From: Anaerotardibacter muris
Lineage (GTDB): Bacteria > Actinomycetota > Coriobacteriia > Coriobacteriales > Eggerthellaceae
Assembly: GCF_943192915.1 (NCBI RefSeq)
Contig: NZ_CALPCD010000003.1
Coordinates: forward strand, 1 to 64,000
Length of the DNA: 64,000 bases
Direction: 5' to 3'
Part shown: piece by piece, positions 56,762 to 64,000 of the stretch
How the letters are laid out: each line of letters begins with the position of its first letter
Numbering within the stretch: position 1 is the first letter of the stretch
The notes under the pieces: model-generated
The model's database searches: none
The model's input: only the letters and a program-made list of their open reading frames with translations
Told to the model about the DNA's origin: nothing
Program-made: the position numbers and the translations under genes

Positions 56762-57922
56762 ATGACAGACCGTGTTCAAGTTGCGATCACCGATGGCGAG
56801 ACGAAATGGCCAAGCTGGACCTCGCAGGGCGGCGGGACCACCTACGCTGAAGCAGGTGTTGATACTGCAGAAGGTGCTCGTGCGGTCGATGCGATCAAAG
56901 ATGCGGTCCATCGCACCTATCGCAGCGAAGTGCGTGGCGACATCGGCGGATTCGGCGGTCTGTTCTCCATTGGCGCTGCCAAGCAGATGGCAGATCCTAT
57001 CTTGGTCTCTGGCACCGATGGCGTGGGCACGAAGATCCAGCTTGCTAAACTAGCTAATAAGCACAACACGGTGGGTATCGACCTGGTGGCAATGTGCGTG
57101 AACGATATTCTGGCTACGGGCGCAGAACCCCTGTTCTTCCTCGACTATATTGCTGTTGGTAAGCTGAAGAGCGACGCGGTCGCCGAGATCGTCAGTGGTA
57201 TCGCTGATGGTTGCGAGATGGCGGGTTGTGCGCTCATCGGTGGCGAAATGGCTGAACATCCTGGTGTCATGGATCCGAACGAATACGATCTTTCGGGCTT
57301 CACGGTGGGCATCGTCGATCGTCCCGCGATGATCGGCCCCGAACGCGTGCAAGATGGCGATGTGCTGATCGGGCTGGCTTCTTCTGGTCTGCATTCCAAC
57401 GGTTATTCGTTGGCGCGCAAGGTATGCACCGAAGGCAAGACGCTCTATGAATTGACCATCGCTCAAGACGAACTCGAAGGCGACAGCGTGCTTGACGCCC
57501 TGCTCGAACCAACGCGCATCTACGTAAGATCAATCCGTGCTGCATTGCTCCAGTGCCCAGGTGCTATTCATTCGCTGGCTCACATCACCGGTGGCGGTAT
57601 CACGGAAAACTTGAATCGCGCACTTCCCAATACGCTCGATGCTGAAGTTCGCGTAGGTAGCTGGAACATGCCTCCTATCTTGAAATGGGTATGCCGCGCT
57701 GCGCGCCTGAATGAAACCGAGGCGCTCAAGACCTTCAACATGGGCTTGGGTATGATCTTGGCGGTTGCCCCGCAGGCAGTTGAAGAGGTAGCTCAGATCC
57801 TGGCCGATGCAGGCGAAGAGGTATACCTGGTCGGTCAGGTGGTCCCTGGCACGGGCAAGGTCCTCTACGAAGACAAGGACCAGCTCTTCGTCGAGTATGT
57901 CGATGAAGACGAAGAAGAATAG
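56762..57922 (+). CDS. purM: Phosphoribosylformylglycinamidine cyclo-ligase
   Basis: A 386-residue ATP enzyme (AIR synthetase) for step five of purine synthesis. TYAEAGVDTAEGARAVDAIK, VSGTDGVGTKIQLAK, ALIGGEMAEHPG and HITGGGITENLNRALP are characteristic. About 20 residues precede the usual start region. The C-terminus is acidic (DEDEEE). Leads a purM-purN-purH run, the latter two 48 and 85 bases apart. Confidence 0.95.
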   Translation: MTDRVQVAITDGETKWPSWTSQGGGTTYAEAGVDTAEGARAVDAIKDAVHRTYRSEVRGDIGGFGGLFSIGAAKQMADPILVSGTDGVGTKIQLAKLANKHNTVGIDLVAMCVNDILATGAEPLFFLDYIAVGKLKSDAVAEIVSGIADGCEMAGCALIGGEMAEHPGVMDPNEYDLSGFTVGIVDRPAMIGPERVQDGDVLIGLASSGLHSNGYSLARKVCTEGKTLYELTIAQDELEGDSVLDALLEPTRIYVRSIRAALLQCPGAIHSLAHITGGGITENLNRALPNTLDAEVRVGSWNMPPILKWVCRAARLNETEALKTFNMGLGMILAVAPQAVEEVAQILADAGEEVYLVGQVVPGTGKVLYEDKDQLFVEYVDEDEEE

Positions 57923-57970
57923 AGCCGATCACTATAAACGTTGCGCTTCAGAGCGCGCGAAGGAGTTCAA

Positions 57971-58618
57971 ATGACCCAAGACCTGCAGCGCACCAGCACC
58001 AGCCCGCTCAAGATAGGCGTGCTCATCAGTGGCAGTGGCACGAATCTGCAGGCGCTCATCGATGCTATCGCTGCTGGTCAGCTCAATGCGCAGATCGTGT
58101 TGGTCATCTCTTCTAAGCCTGATGTTCAAGGATTGATACGCGCCCAGAAGGCAGGCATCCAAACGCTATCGATGAACCCGTCGGTCTATCAGAACGAACG
58201 GGTTGCTAACGGTCTCATTGCCGAAGAGCTGCAACGTGCGGGCGCTGAATATGTGGTGATGGCTGGCTACATGCGCAAGGTCACCGAAGAGGTGCTCCAC
58301 GCATTCCCTGACAAGGTGGTGAATCTGCATCCTGCGCTGCTTCCTTCATTCGTTGGGGCACATGCCATTCGCGATGCGTTCGAATCAGGCGTGAAGGTCA
58401 CGGGTGTCACCGTTCATTTCGCCAATGAAGACTACGACCGCGGTCCCATCATTGCTCAGCGCGCGGTCTCCATCGAAGAAGAGGACACACTGGAAACGCT
58501 CGAACAGCGCATCCATGAAGTCGAGCACGTGCTCTTGCCTGAAGTGGTGCAGCTCATCGCAGAGGGCAGGGTAGTGGTGCGTGAAGACCGCACGGTCTCG
58601 ATCTTGCCCCAGAGCTAA
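57971..58618 (+). CDS. purN: Phosphoribosylglycinamide formyltransferase
   Basis: A 215-residue folate-dependent GAR transformylase. IGVLISGSGTNLQALIDAI near the N-terminus, MAGYMRKVTEEVLHAFP, the catalytic NLHPALLPSFVGAHAI and GVTVHFANEDYDRGPIIAQ are clear. ATG 57971 has GAAGGAG upstream; an in-frame upstream start lacks one. Confidence 0.95.
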   Translation: MTQDLQRTSTSPLKIGVLISGSGTNLQALIDAIAAGQLNAQIVLVISSKPDVQGLIRAQKAGIQTLSMNPSVYQNERVANGLIAEELQRAGAEYVVMAGYMRKVTEEVLHAFPDKVVNLHPALLPSFVGAHAIRDAFESGVKVTGVTVHFANEDYDRGPIIAQRAVSIEEEDTLETLEQRIHEVEHVLLPEVVQLIAEGRVVVREDRTVSILPQS

Positions 58619-58703
58619 AGGCTGGGAATAGGAATACGAATAGAAATAGGAACAGGAAAGCTTCCGTGTCGAAGCGTCACGGAACGATCATAAGGAGTAT
58701 CAC
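58619..58703. other. purN-purH spacer with purine-rich short repeats
   Basis: GGGAATAGGAATACGAATAG and the following AAATAGGAACAGGAAA are degenerate six-base repeats (AATAGG, AATACG, AACAGG). A GCTTCCGTGTCGAAGC hairpin follows. It contains the purH ribosome site AAGGAG. No gene. Confidence 0.5.
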
Positions 58704-60272
58704 ATGGCAGATCCCGTAATCAAGCGAGCATTGCTCTCGGTCACCGACAAGACTGGCATCGTCGATTTTGCGAAGGCTCTTGTCGATGAATTCGGCGTAG
58801 AGATCATCTCGACTGGCGGCACGGCACGCGTGCTCGAAGAAGCGGGTGTGAAGGTCACTTCGATCGATGCTGTTACGGAATTCCCTGAGATGATGGATGG
58901 TCGTGTGAAGACGCTTCATCCGCGCGTTCATGGTGGCCTGCTGGCTCGCCGTGATCTTGAAAGCCATATGGAGCAGGCGAAAGAGCACGGCATTCAGATG
59001 ATCGATATGGTTGTGGTGAACCTCTACGAATTCCAGAAGACGGTTGCGAGCGGGGCTGATTTCGCTGAGTGCATCGAGAATATCGACATCGGCGGCCCTT
59101 CCATGCTGCGTTCTGCTGCGAAGAATTTCGCTTCAGTTGCTGTGGTCACCGATCCAGGTTCCTACGACGCTATCTTGGCCGAGATGCGCGCTAACGGTGG
59201 CGCCACCACGTACGCAACGCGTCTTGACCTTGCATTCAATGTCTTCAATACCACTGCGCAGTACGACGGTGCCATTGCCGCTTGGCTCACGCAAGAGGTG
59301 AATCCTGCGGTCACGTTCCCTGAAGCGAAGGCAGTGAACCTCTCTAAGGTCCAAGACCTGCGCTATGGCGAAAACCCGCATCAAAAAGCTGCGTTCTTCC
59401 GCGTGATCGACTATCCGAATGCAGCTACCACCTTGGCTTATGCGCAGCAGAAACAAGGCAAGGAACTGTCTTACAACAACTATCTTGACCTCGATGCCGC
59501 GTGGACTGCAGTTCGCGAATATGACGAGCCTGCCTGCGTTATCGTGAAGCACCTCACGCCCTGTGGTGTTGCGGTTGCGGGTGATGTGGTCGAGGCGTAC
59601 GAACGCGCTTACGATGCTGACCCAGTTTCTGCGTATGGTGGCGTGATCGCTTTCAATCGTCCCGTGAACGGGGAAGTGGTGGTGAAGATCTTCGACAACA
59701 AGCAGTTCGTCGAGGCTATCATCGCTCCTGAATTCGCGCTCGATGCGCTCGATATGTATACAGCTAAGCCCAATACGCGTTTGCTCGAGACGGGCGGCGT
59801 GAATCCTGCTGGCAGGGCTTATGAATACCGCGCGGTCGAAGGCGGCCTGCTCTGTCAAGAATCTGATGCTGTGCTGGAACCTCAGGATGAATTCACGGTT
59901 GCTACCAAGCGCGTGCCAACGGAAGCTGAGATGAAGGACCTTATCTTCGCGTGGAAAGCGGTCAAGTCCGTGAAGTCGAATGCGATCCTTATCGCGAAGG
60001 ACGAAGTGAATGTTGGTGTAGGTGGCGGTCAGCCTAATCGCGTGAATTCGGCGCGTATCGCGGTCGAGCAGGCGGGCGATAAGGCCAAGGGTGCCGTTGC
60101 GGCATCTGATGCGTTCTTCCCGTTCCGCGATGGTCTTGATGAACTGGCCAATGCAGGTATCACCGCTATCATCCAGCCTGGCGGTTCTATCCGCGACGAA
60201 GAAGTGATCGAGGCTGCCAACGAACACGGCATCGCTATGGTCTTCACAGGCCACCGTCACTTCCGCCACTAG
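58704..60272 (+). CDS. purH: Bifunctional AICAR transformylase / IMP cyclohydrolase
   Basis: A 522-residue enzyme for the last two steps of IMP synthesis. The N-terminal cyclohydrolase domain has [30 protein letters not shown] and [18 protein letters not shown]. The C-terminal transformylase has [42 protein letters not shown] and [14 protein letters not shown]. The length is normal. Its stop lies five bases from an inverted repeat shared with the convergent J-domain gene. Confidence 0.97.
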   Translation: MADPVIKRALLSVTDKTGIVDFAKALVDEFGVEIISTGGTARVLEEAGVKVTSIDAVTEFPEMMDGRVKTLHPRVHGGLLARRDLESHMEQAKEHGIQMIDMVVVNLYEFQKTVASGADFAECIENIDIGGPSMLRSAAKNFASVAVVTDPGSYDAILAEMRANGGATTYATRLDLAFNVFNTTAQYDGAIAAWLTQEVNPAVTFPEAKAVNLSKVQDLRYGENPHQKAAFFRVIDYPNAATTLAYAQQKQGKELSYNNYLDLDAAWTAVREYDEPACVIVKHLTPCGVAVAGDVVEAYERAYDADPVSAYGGVIAFNRPVNGEVVVKIFDNKQFVEAIIAPEFALDALDMYTAKPNTRLLETGGVNPAGRAYEYRAVEGGLLCQESDAVLEPQDEFTVATKRVPTEAEMKDLIFAWKAVKSVKSNAILIAKDEVNVGVGGGQPNRVNSARIAVEQAGDKAKGAVAASDAFFPFRDGLDELANAGITAIIQPGGSIRDEEVIEAANEHGIAMVFTGHRHFRH

Positions 60273-60277
60273 TCAAC

Positions 60278-60437
60278 GGGGACAGGTCAAAAACTGTCCC
60301 GGACAAAAAAGGGGACAGGCCAATACATCGATCATTTAGGGGTCGGAGACAGAAGCGTCATGGATGTTTCTGTCTCCGCCCTTCTTTTATTCGAGACCTG
60401 TCCCCAAAGTTTCCCGGACAGTTTTGGACCTGTCCCC
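60278..60437. repeat. Paired GGGGACAG repeats, copy F, as a long inverted repeat
   Basis: The left arm 60278-60320 and the right arm 60395-60437 are imperfect reverse complements over about 43 bases, each built from GGGGACAGGTC, AAAACTGTCC(C)GG and GGGGACAGG blocks. The left arm begins five bases after the purH stop; the right arm ends one base from the stop of the convergent J-domain gene. A terminator sits between the arms. Confidence 0.88.
60344..60389 (+). terminator. Terminator between convergent purH and J-domain gene
   Basis: CGGAGACAGAA (60344-60354) pairs with TTCTGTCTCCG (60368-60378), then CCCTTCTTTT. It lies in the centre of the long inverted repeat. Confidence 0.7.
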
Positions 60438-60438
60438 T

Positions 60439-61311
60439 TTATTGGTCGTTGATCTTTTGTTTCAGGGTCTTGATCAGGCGATAGTGCCGTTGCAGGTTGC
60501 TTATATCGAAGCCTGCAGCAATGGCGAAGAATGCAATAGTGATAAGCCCCGCAGGGCTATTCGCTACGGGCATGAACACGAACGCGAGCAACAATAGCGG
60601 CATTACCAGGAACGCGCTGAAGATGCTCAGGCGTTTATAGATACCCTGCCCGATAGAGATCACGGTATAAAGATAGAAGCCCAGCGCAGGGAGCGAGAAC
60701 AAGCAACAAAGCGCAAGGATAACAGCCTTCACTCCGATGAATTCAAGGTCGACCTTCAGCGAGCGCTTCTCCTTGTCCAGCTGCTGCTCAGGTGTGAGCG
60801 GGGTGCCGAACCCTGAAAAATCGAAGGGGATAGAACCAGTGAAAGGATTCGCGGTACTGAAGGGATCGTTTGCTGAGCCCCTTCCGAAAGGATTCGATCC
60901 ATCCCCAGGACGATAGGTGTGTGGATTGCCTTGTGCATCCCATGTTGTCCACACGAAGCTTGCACCTTCGAACGGCCAGCCTGCAAAGGGGTTTCCTGCG
61001 CCACCGTTTCCGCCTACGCCACCACCGCCAGTTCCGCTTGCAGGACGTGACGTGTAGGGATTGTAAGAGAATGGCGCACCATAGGGTGTGCCTGCTGTGG
61101 CATATTCAGGATCCCATTTGTGCGAGATCAGCACATCGCGCGCTTCGTTGATCAGCTTGGTCTTCTCTTCGGCTTTAGCTCGCGCTGCTTCATCCTGGCC
61201 GAACTTGTCGGGATGATTCTCGATCACGAGCTTACGATGGGCCTTCTTGATATCGTCATCACTGGCACCATCTTGCAAGCCAAGTATTTTGAGCGCTTCA
61301 GACTTCTTCAT
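60439..61311 (-). CDS. J-domain membrane protein
   Basis: A 290-residue protein with an N-terminal J domain (MKKSEALKILGLQ..., HPD at 33-35), which would stimulate a DnaK. A Gly/Pro/Phe/Asn-rich linker follows (about 70-170, with GTGGGGVGGNGGAGNPFAGW), then three or four hydrophobic segments from about 195 to 275. It lacks the zinc-finger and C-terminal domains of DnaJ, so it is a type III J protein that would tether DnaK to the membrane. The start is the first ATG giving MKKSEAL; the ribosome site is weak. Specific clients are unknown. Divergent to the next gene. Confidence 0.8.
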   Translation of the reverse strand: MKKSEALKILGLQDGASDDDIKKAHRKLVIENHPDKFGQDEAARAKAEEKTKLINEARDVLISHKWDPEYATAGTPYGAPFSYNPYTSRPASGTGGGGVGGNGGAGNPFAGWPFEGASFVWTTWDAQGNPHTYRPGDGSNPFGRGSANDPFSTANPFTGSIPFDFSGFGTPLTPEQQLDKEKRSLKVDLEFIGVKAVILALCCLFSLPALGFYLYTVISIGQGIYKRLSIFSAFLVMPLLLLAFVFMPVANSPAGLITIAFFAIAAGFDISNLQRHYRLIKTLKQKINDQ

Positions 61312-61542
61312 ATCTTCACTATACCTAACATCATGTTCGTCCCAAGAACAAATGAGCATTTCCAGGGGGTCTCTACAAGGTTGCCACGATGACGTAATGG
61401 TTTCAGTTTTGCGGTGGAGCCCCTGATACAAGGCAATGAACTGATATCTTATAGACTGGGTCGTGTAGAATATATACGGTCTACTTTCTACTTAAGAGCT
61501 TCCGCGTTTCGGCGCGCGATCATACTTCAAAGCAAAGGTGCC

Positions 61543-63108
61543 ATGAAGAAAGCGATCATCATACTTGTCATCATCATCGCAGCGGGCTTCATCGTTGCGA
61601 ATTTTGACTATCTCATGAGCATCATCAATGCCATGCAGGGTGGTGCGCTCATTCCGCTGGTGGTGGCTATCATCATCATGGTGGCGCGTCATGTGGTCCA
61701 GGCGATGTCGTACAACGAAGCCTTCGGTGCAGTCGGTCATAAGACGGGCCTTTGGCACAACATCGTGCTGATCTTCTCGCTCGTGTTCATCAACACGTTC
61801 TGCCTGTTCTCAGGTGCAACGGGTGTGGCCTTCATCATCGATGACGCTCATCGTCGTGGATGCGATATCGGCACCTCTACCAGTGGCGCGATCCTCTCTC
61901 AGATCGGCTACTTCGCTGCGGTCTTCCTCATCTCCATCATCGGTTTCACCACCATGCTGGTCGCAGGCACCATGAACGTGGTGTTCTTGATCGGCGGCTT
62001 GTTGCTTGCGGGTACGTTGCTGGTCTTGCTCAGCTTCTTCTTCATGGGCTACTACAAGCCTGGTTGGCTGGTGAAGATCTTCCGCGTGGTCGAGAACATC
62101 ATCAATAAGGTCATCGGTATCGTGAAGCGTCAACTGCCCAAGAATTGGGGCAAGTCCACGGCGCAGTCTTTCATCAATTCCGCGCTGGTGCTCGCCCATA
62201 ATCCTAAGGGTGCGCTCATCACGGTGTTCTACGCAGCGGTCTCAGCGCTTCTGAACATGGCCTGTCTCATCGCCATCGGCGTAGCCTTTGGTTTCGAGGA
62301 TATCCCCACGTTGGTGGCTGCTTTCTCGGTCGCCGCTATCGCGGTCATCTTAAGCCCTACGCCGCAAGGTGTTGGCGTGGTCGAGGCCGCCATCGCAGCA
62401 ATCCTTACCAGCGCAGGTTGCTCGCTTTCGGTAGCAACTGCTATTGCGCTTGTCTATCGTGGCATCATGTTCTGGATCCCGTTCTGCATCGGTGCTATCT
62501 TGCTTTCCCAGTCGGGCTTCTTCCAGTCGAAGAAGGACACCTCGCTCAAAGGCAAGTACAAGGACACGGGCTGGATCGCTGGTACGTTGGTCATCATCAC
62601 GGCCGTGGTGAACCTGGTCATGGCCTTCTTGCCCGATGTTGCTGACACCTACAGCATGCTCACGCAGTGGATCGACATCGGTAATGTGGTCGGTGGTCCG
62701 TTGCTCGTTGCAACAGGTGTGCTCCTGCTCATCCTTGGCGTAGGCCTTATCTTCCGCTTCCGTATAGCCTGGGCTTTTGCCCTTACGCTCATCGTCATCC
62801 TTGCAGGCTTCGAGTTCGTCTTCCATGAAACGGTGAAGGTCGCTATCCCTATGACGGCATTAGCGCTCTGGCTCTTCTTTAAGCGTGATGCCTTCAGCGA
62901 GCCGTTCACGTTCGACTACAAGAAGCGTGAAAGAGCGCTCGACCAGTCTGCTTCGCACGGTGAGAAGAAGCTTGAAGAAGCCAAGGATAAGAGGGACGAA
63001 GCGGTGGACGATCTGGTGCCTGAATCAGTGCGCGAAGGTGCCCAAGAAACCGTTGATGAAGCGGTGAAGATCAAGACCAAGATCGACGCTGAGATCAATA
63101 AGGCCTAG
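61543..63108 (+). CDS. Lysyl-PG synthase TM-domain/flippase-like membrane protein
   Basis: A 521-residue polytopic membrane protein. The segments at ~1-310 match the lysylphosphatidylglycerol-synthase transmembrane (UPF0104/AglD) fold, with FINTFCLFSGATGVAFIIDD and LSPTPQGVGVVEAAIAAILTS as recognisable parts. Further hydrophobic segments lie up to ~440. The ~60-residue C-terminal tail is cytoplasm-like, charged and helical. There is no MprF synthase domain, so lipid lysylation is unlikely; lipid or polyprenyl translocation is a family-level guess. ATG 61543 (MKKAIIILVIIIAAG) follows AAAGGTG. Confidence 0.75.
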   Translation: MKKAIIILVIIIAAGFIVANFDYLMSIINAMQGGALIPLVVAIIIMVARHVVQAMSYNEAFGAVGHKTGLWHNIVLIFSLVFINTFCLFSGATGVAFIIDDAHRRGCDIGTSTSGAILSQIGYFAAVFLISIIGFTTMLVAGTMNVVFLIGGLLLAGTLLVLLSFFFMGYYKPGWLVKIFRVVENIINKVIGIVKRQLPKNWGKSTAQSFINSALVLAHNPKGALITVFYAAVSALLNMACLIAIGVAFGFEDIPTLVAAFSVAAIAVILSPTPQGVGVVEAAIAAILTSAGCSLSVATAIALVYRGIMFWIPFCIGAILLSQSGFFQSKKDTSLKGKYKDTGWIAGTLVIITAVVNLVMAFLPDVADTYSMLTQWIDIGNVVGGPLLVATGVLLLILGVGLIFRFRIAWAFALTLIVILAGFEFVFHETVKVAIPMTALALWLFFKRDAFSEPFTFDYKKRERALDQSASHGEKKLEEAKDKRDEAVDDLVPESVREGAQETVDEAVKIKTKIDAEINKA

Positions 63109-63132
63109 ATACGTTGCATTGACCGCTACGAA

Positions 63133-63154
63133 GGAGCCCTGAGGGGCTCTTTTG
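63133..63154 (+). terminator. Terminator after the flippase-like gene
   Basis: GGAGCCC (63133-63139) pairs with GGGCTCT (63144-63150), then TTTT. TATAAT at 63158-63163, directly after, is a possible -10 for leuC without a matching -35. Confidence 0.75.
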
Positions 63155-63213
63155 CTGTATAATAACCTGGCTTTACACGATCCACTGAAACACACGTCAG
63201 ACAAGGAGAGCAT

Positions 63214-64000
63214 ATGGCACGTCCGATGACCATGGCTGAAAAGATTCTTGCTGCTCACGCGGGCCTTGAAGAGGTCGTTCCGGGGCAGCTGATCGAATGC
63301 GATCTTGATCTGGTGCTCGCGAATGATATCACGGCTCCGATCGCGATCCAGGAATTCAAGAAGGTTGGTGTTGATGAAGTATTCGACCCCACCAAGATCG
63401 CGTTGGTACCCGACCATTATGCTCCCAACAAGGACATCAAGAGCGCTGAACAGGCGAAGATCGTGCGCGACTTCGCGCGCGAACAAGGCATCACGCATTA
63501 TTACGAAGTGGGCTGCATGGGCGTTGAGCATGCGCTCCTGCCTGAACAAGGCGTGGTGGGCGCAGGTGATCTTATCATCGGCGCAGACAGTCACACCTGC
63601 ACGTATGGCGCGCTTGGCGCATTCTCCACGGGTGTTGGCTCTACTGATGCGGGCATCGGTCTTGCCACAGGTAAGGCATGGTTCAAGGTTCCCGAATCCA
63701 TCCTCTTCAATATCGACGGCCAGCTGAACCCAGGCGTTACGGGCAAGGACATCATCCTGCACATCATCGGCCTTATCGGTGTCGATGGCGCGCTCTATCA
63801 GGCCATGGAATTCCGCGGTAGCGCCATCGAGAGCCTGAACATGGACGAGCGCCTTTCTATCTCCAATATGGCTATCGAAGCAGGTGGCAAGGCAGGCCTC
63901 ATCCCGGTCGATGATGTCACCCGCGCTTATATGGATGGACGCGTAGAACGCCCCTATACCGAATACCACTCTGACCCAGACGCGGAATACGCGCAGGTCA
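63214..64000 (+). CDS. leuC: 3-isopropylmalate dehydratase large subunit (5' part)
   Basis: An open frame of 262 codons cut off by the window end. It begins [20 protein letters not shown] after an AAGGAG site. [15 protein letters not shown] and [20 protein letters not shown] (an Fe-S cysteine in SHTCTYG) identify the aconitase family LeuC branch, which isomerises isopropylmalate in leucine synthesis. Homoaconitase or methylmalate-type variants of the family cannot be excluded from this part alone. leuD would be expected just beyond the window. Confidence 0.92.
   Translation, partial: MARPMTMAEKILAAHAGLEEVVPGQLIECDLDLVLANDITAPIAIQEFKKVGVDEVFDPTKIALVPDHYAPNKDIKSAEQAKIVRDFAREQGITHYYEVGCMGVEHALLPEQGVVGAGDLIIGADSHTCTYGALGAFSTGVGSTDAGIGLATGKAWFKVPESILFNIDGQLNPGVTGKDIILHIIGLIGVDGALYQAMEFRGSAIESLNMDERLSISNMAIEAGGKAGLIPVDDVTRAYMDGRVERPYTEYHSDPDAEYAQV

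Overview
The window reads as chromosomal core DNA from a Gram-positive actinobacterium, most likely class Coriobacteriia (Eggerthellaceae or a close relative). That placement is inferred from gene order and protein flavour, not from a database search. The gene order blends two known patterns. One is the Bacillus-type run rpmB / Asp23-like / fakA / recG ... plsX / rnc / smc / ftsY / ffh / rpsP / khpA / rimM / trmD. The other is actinobacterial: coaD next to a SepIVA-like coiled-coil gene and yceD, and rpsA close to coaE and uvrB. An alpha2beta2-type glycyl-tRNA synthetase, pyruvate phosphate dikinase with its own regulator, cytochrome bd and a glutamate decarboxylase system suggest a fermentative, microaerotolerant, host-associated anaerobe. 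Base composition looks moderate (judged by eye at a little over 50% G+C), and nearly every gene lies on the + strand.

Layout. (1) 1-18,600: translation, secretion and chromosome-maintenance core: rpmB, Asp23-like protein, fakA-like, recG, rsmD, coaD, SepIVA-like protein, yceD, rpmF, plsX, rnc, smc, ftsY, ffh, rpsP, khpA, rimM, trmD, lepB. (2) 18,600-25,430: glyQ-glyS, then the PPDK regulatory kinase/phosphatase and ppdK. (3) 25,780-26,365: the tmRNA gene ssrA with a strong upstream promoter and a terminator. (4) 26,658-29,721: a GadC-like antiporter and glutamate decarboxylase, a candidate acid-resistance pair. (5) 30,005-36,951: purine nucleoside phosphorylase, then cydD-cydC-cydA-cydB. (6) 37,040-44,173: branched-chain amino-acid operon ilvD-ilvB-ilvN-ilvC behind a T-box leader, then serA. 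(7) 44,573-49,550: rpsA, mnmA, coaE, uvrB. (8) 49,764-55,707: polyphosphate locus with ppx and ppk1 on the - strand and a two-domain PPK2-type phosphotransferase divergent on the + strand. (9) 55,732-60,272: class B sortase, then purM-purN-purH. (10) 60,439-64,000: a membrane-anchored J-domain protein (- strand), a lysyl-PG-synthase/flippase-like membrane protein, and the 5' part of leuC, cut by the window end.

There is no phage, transposase, CRISPR array or obvious island. The non-genic interest lies in three families of palindromic intergenic repeats: (a) two copies of a roughly 175-bp MITE-like element that each carry a terminator hairpin in the centre; (b) at least six elements built from GGGGACAG/CTGTCCC arms that often sit directly against stop codons; (c) GTGGACAAAA-type inverted repeats, including a 35-bp arm pair. 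The best protein-level oddities are a PPK1 with a long acidic tail ending in a basic-aromatic segment, a GadC with a short C-terminal tail, and acidic or polar insertions in RecG and RimM. I did not find a clearly new multi-gene system; the repeat families and the polyphosphate locus deserve the closest second look.
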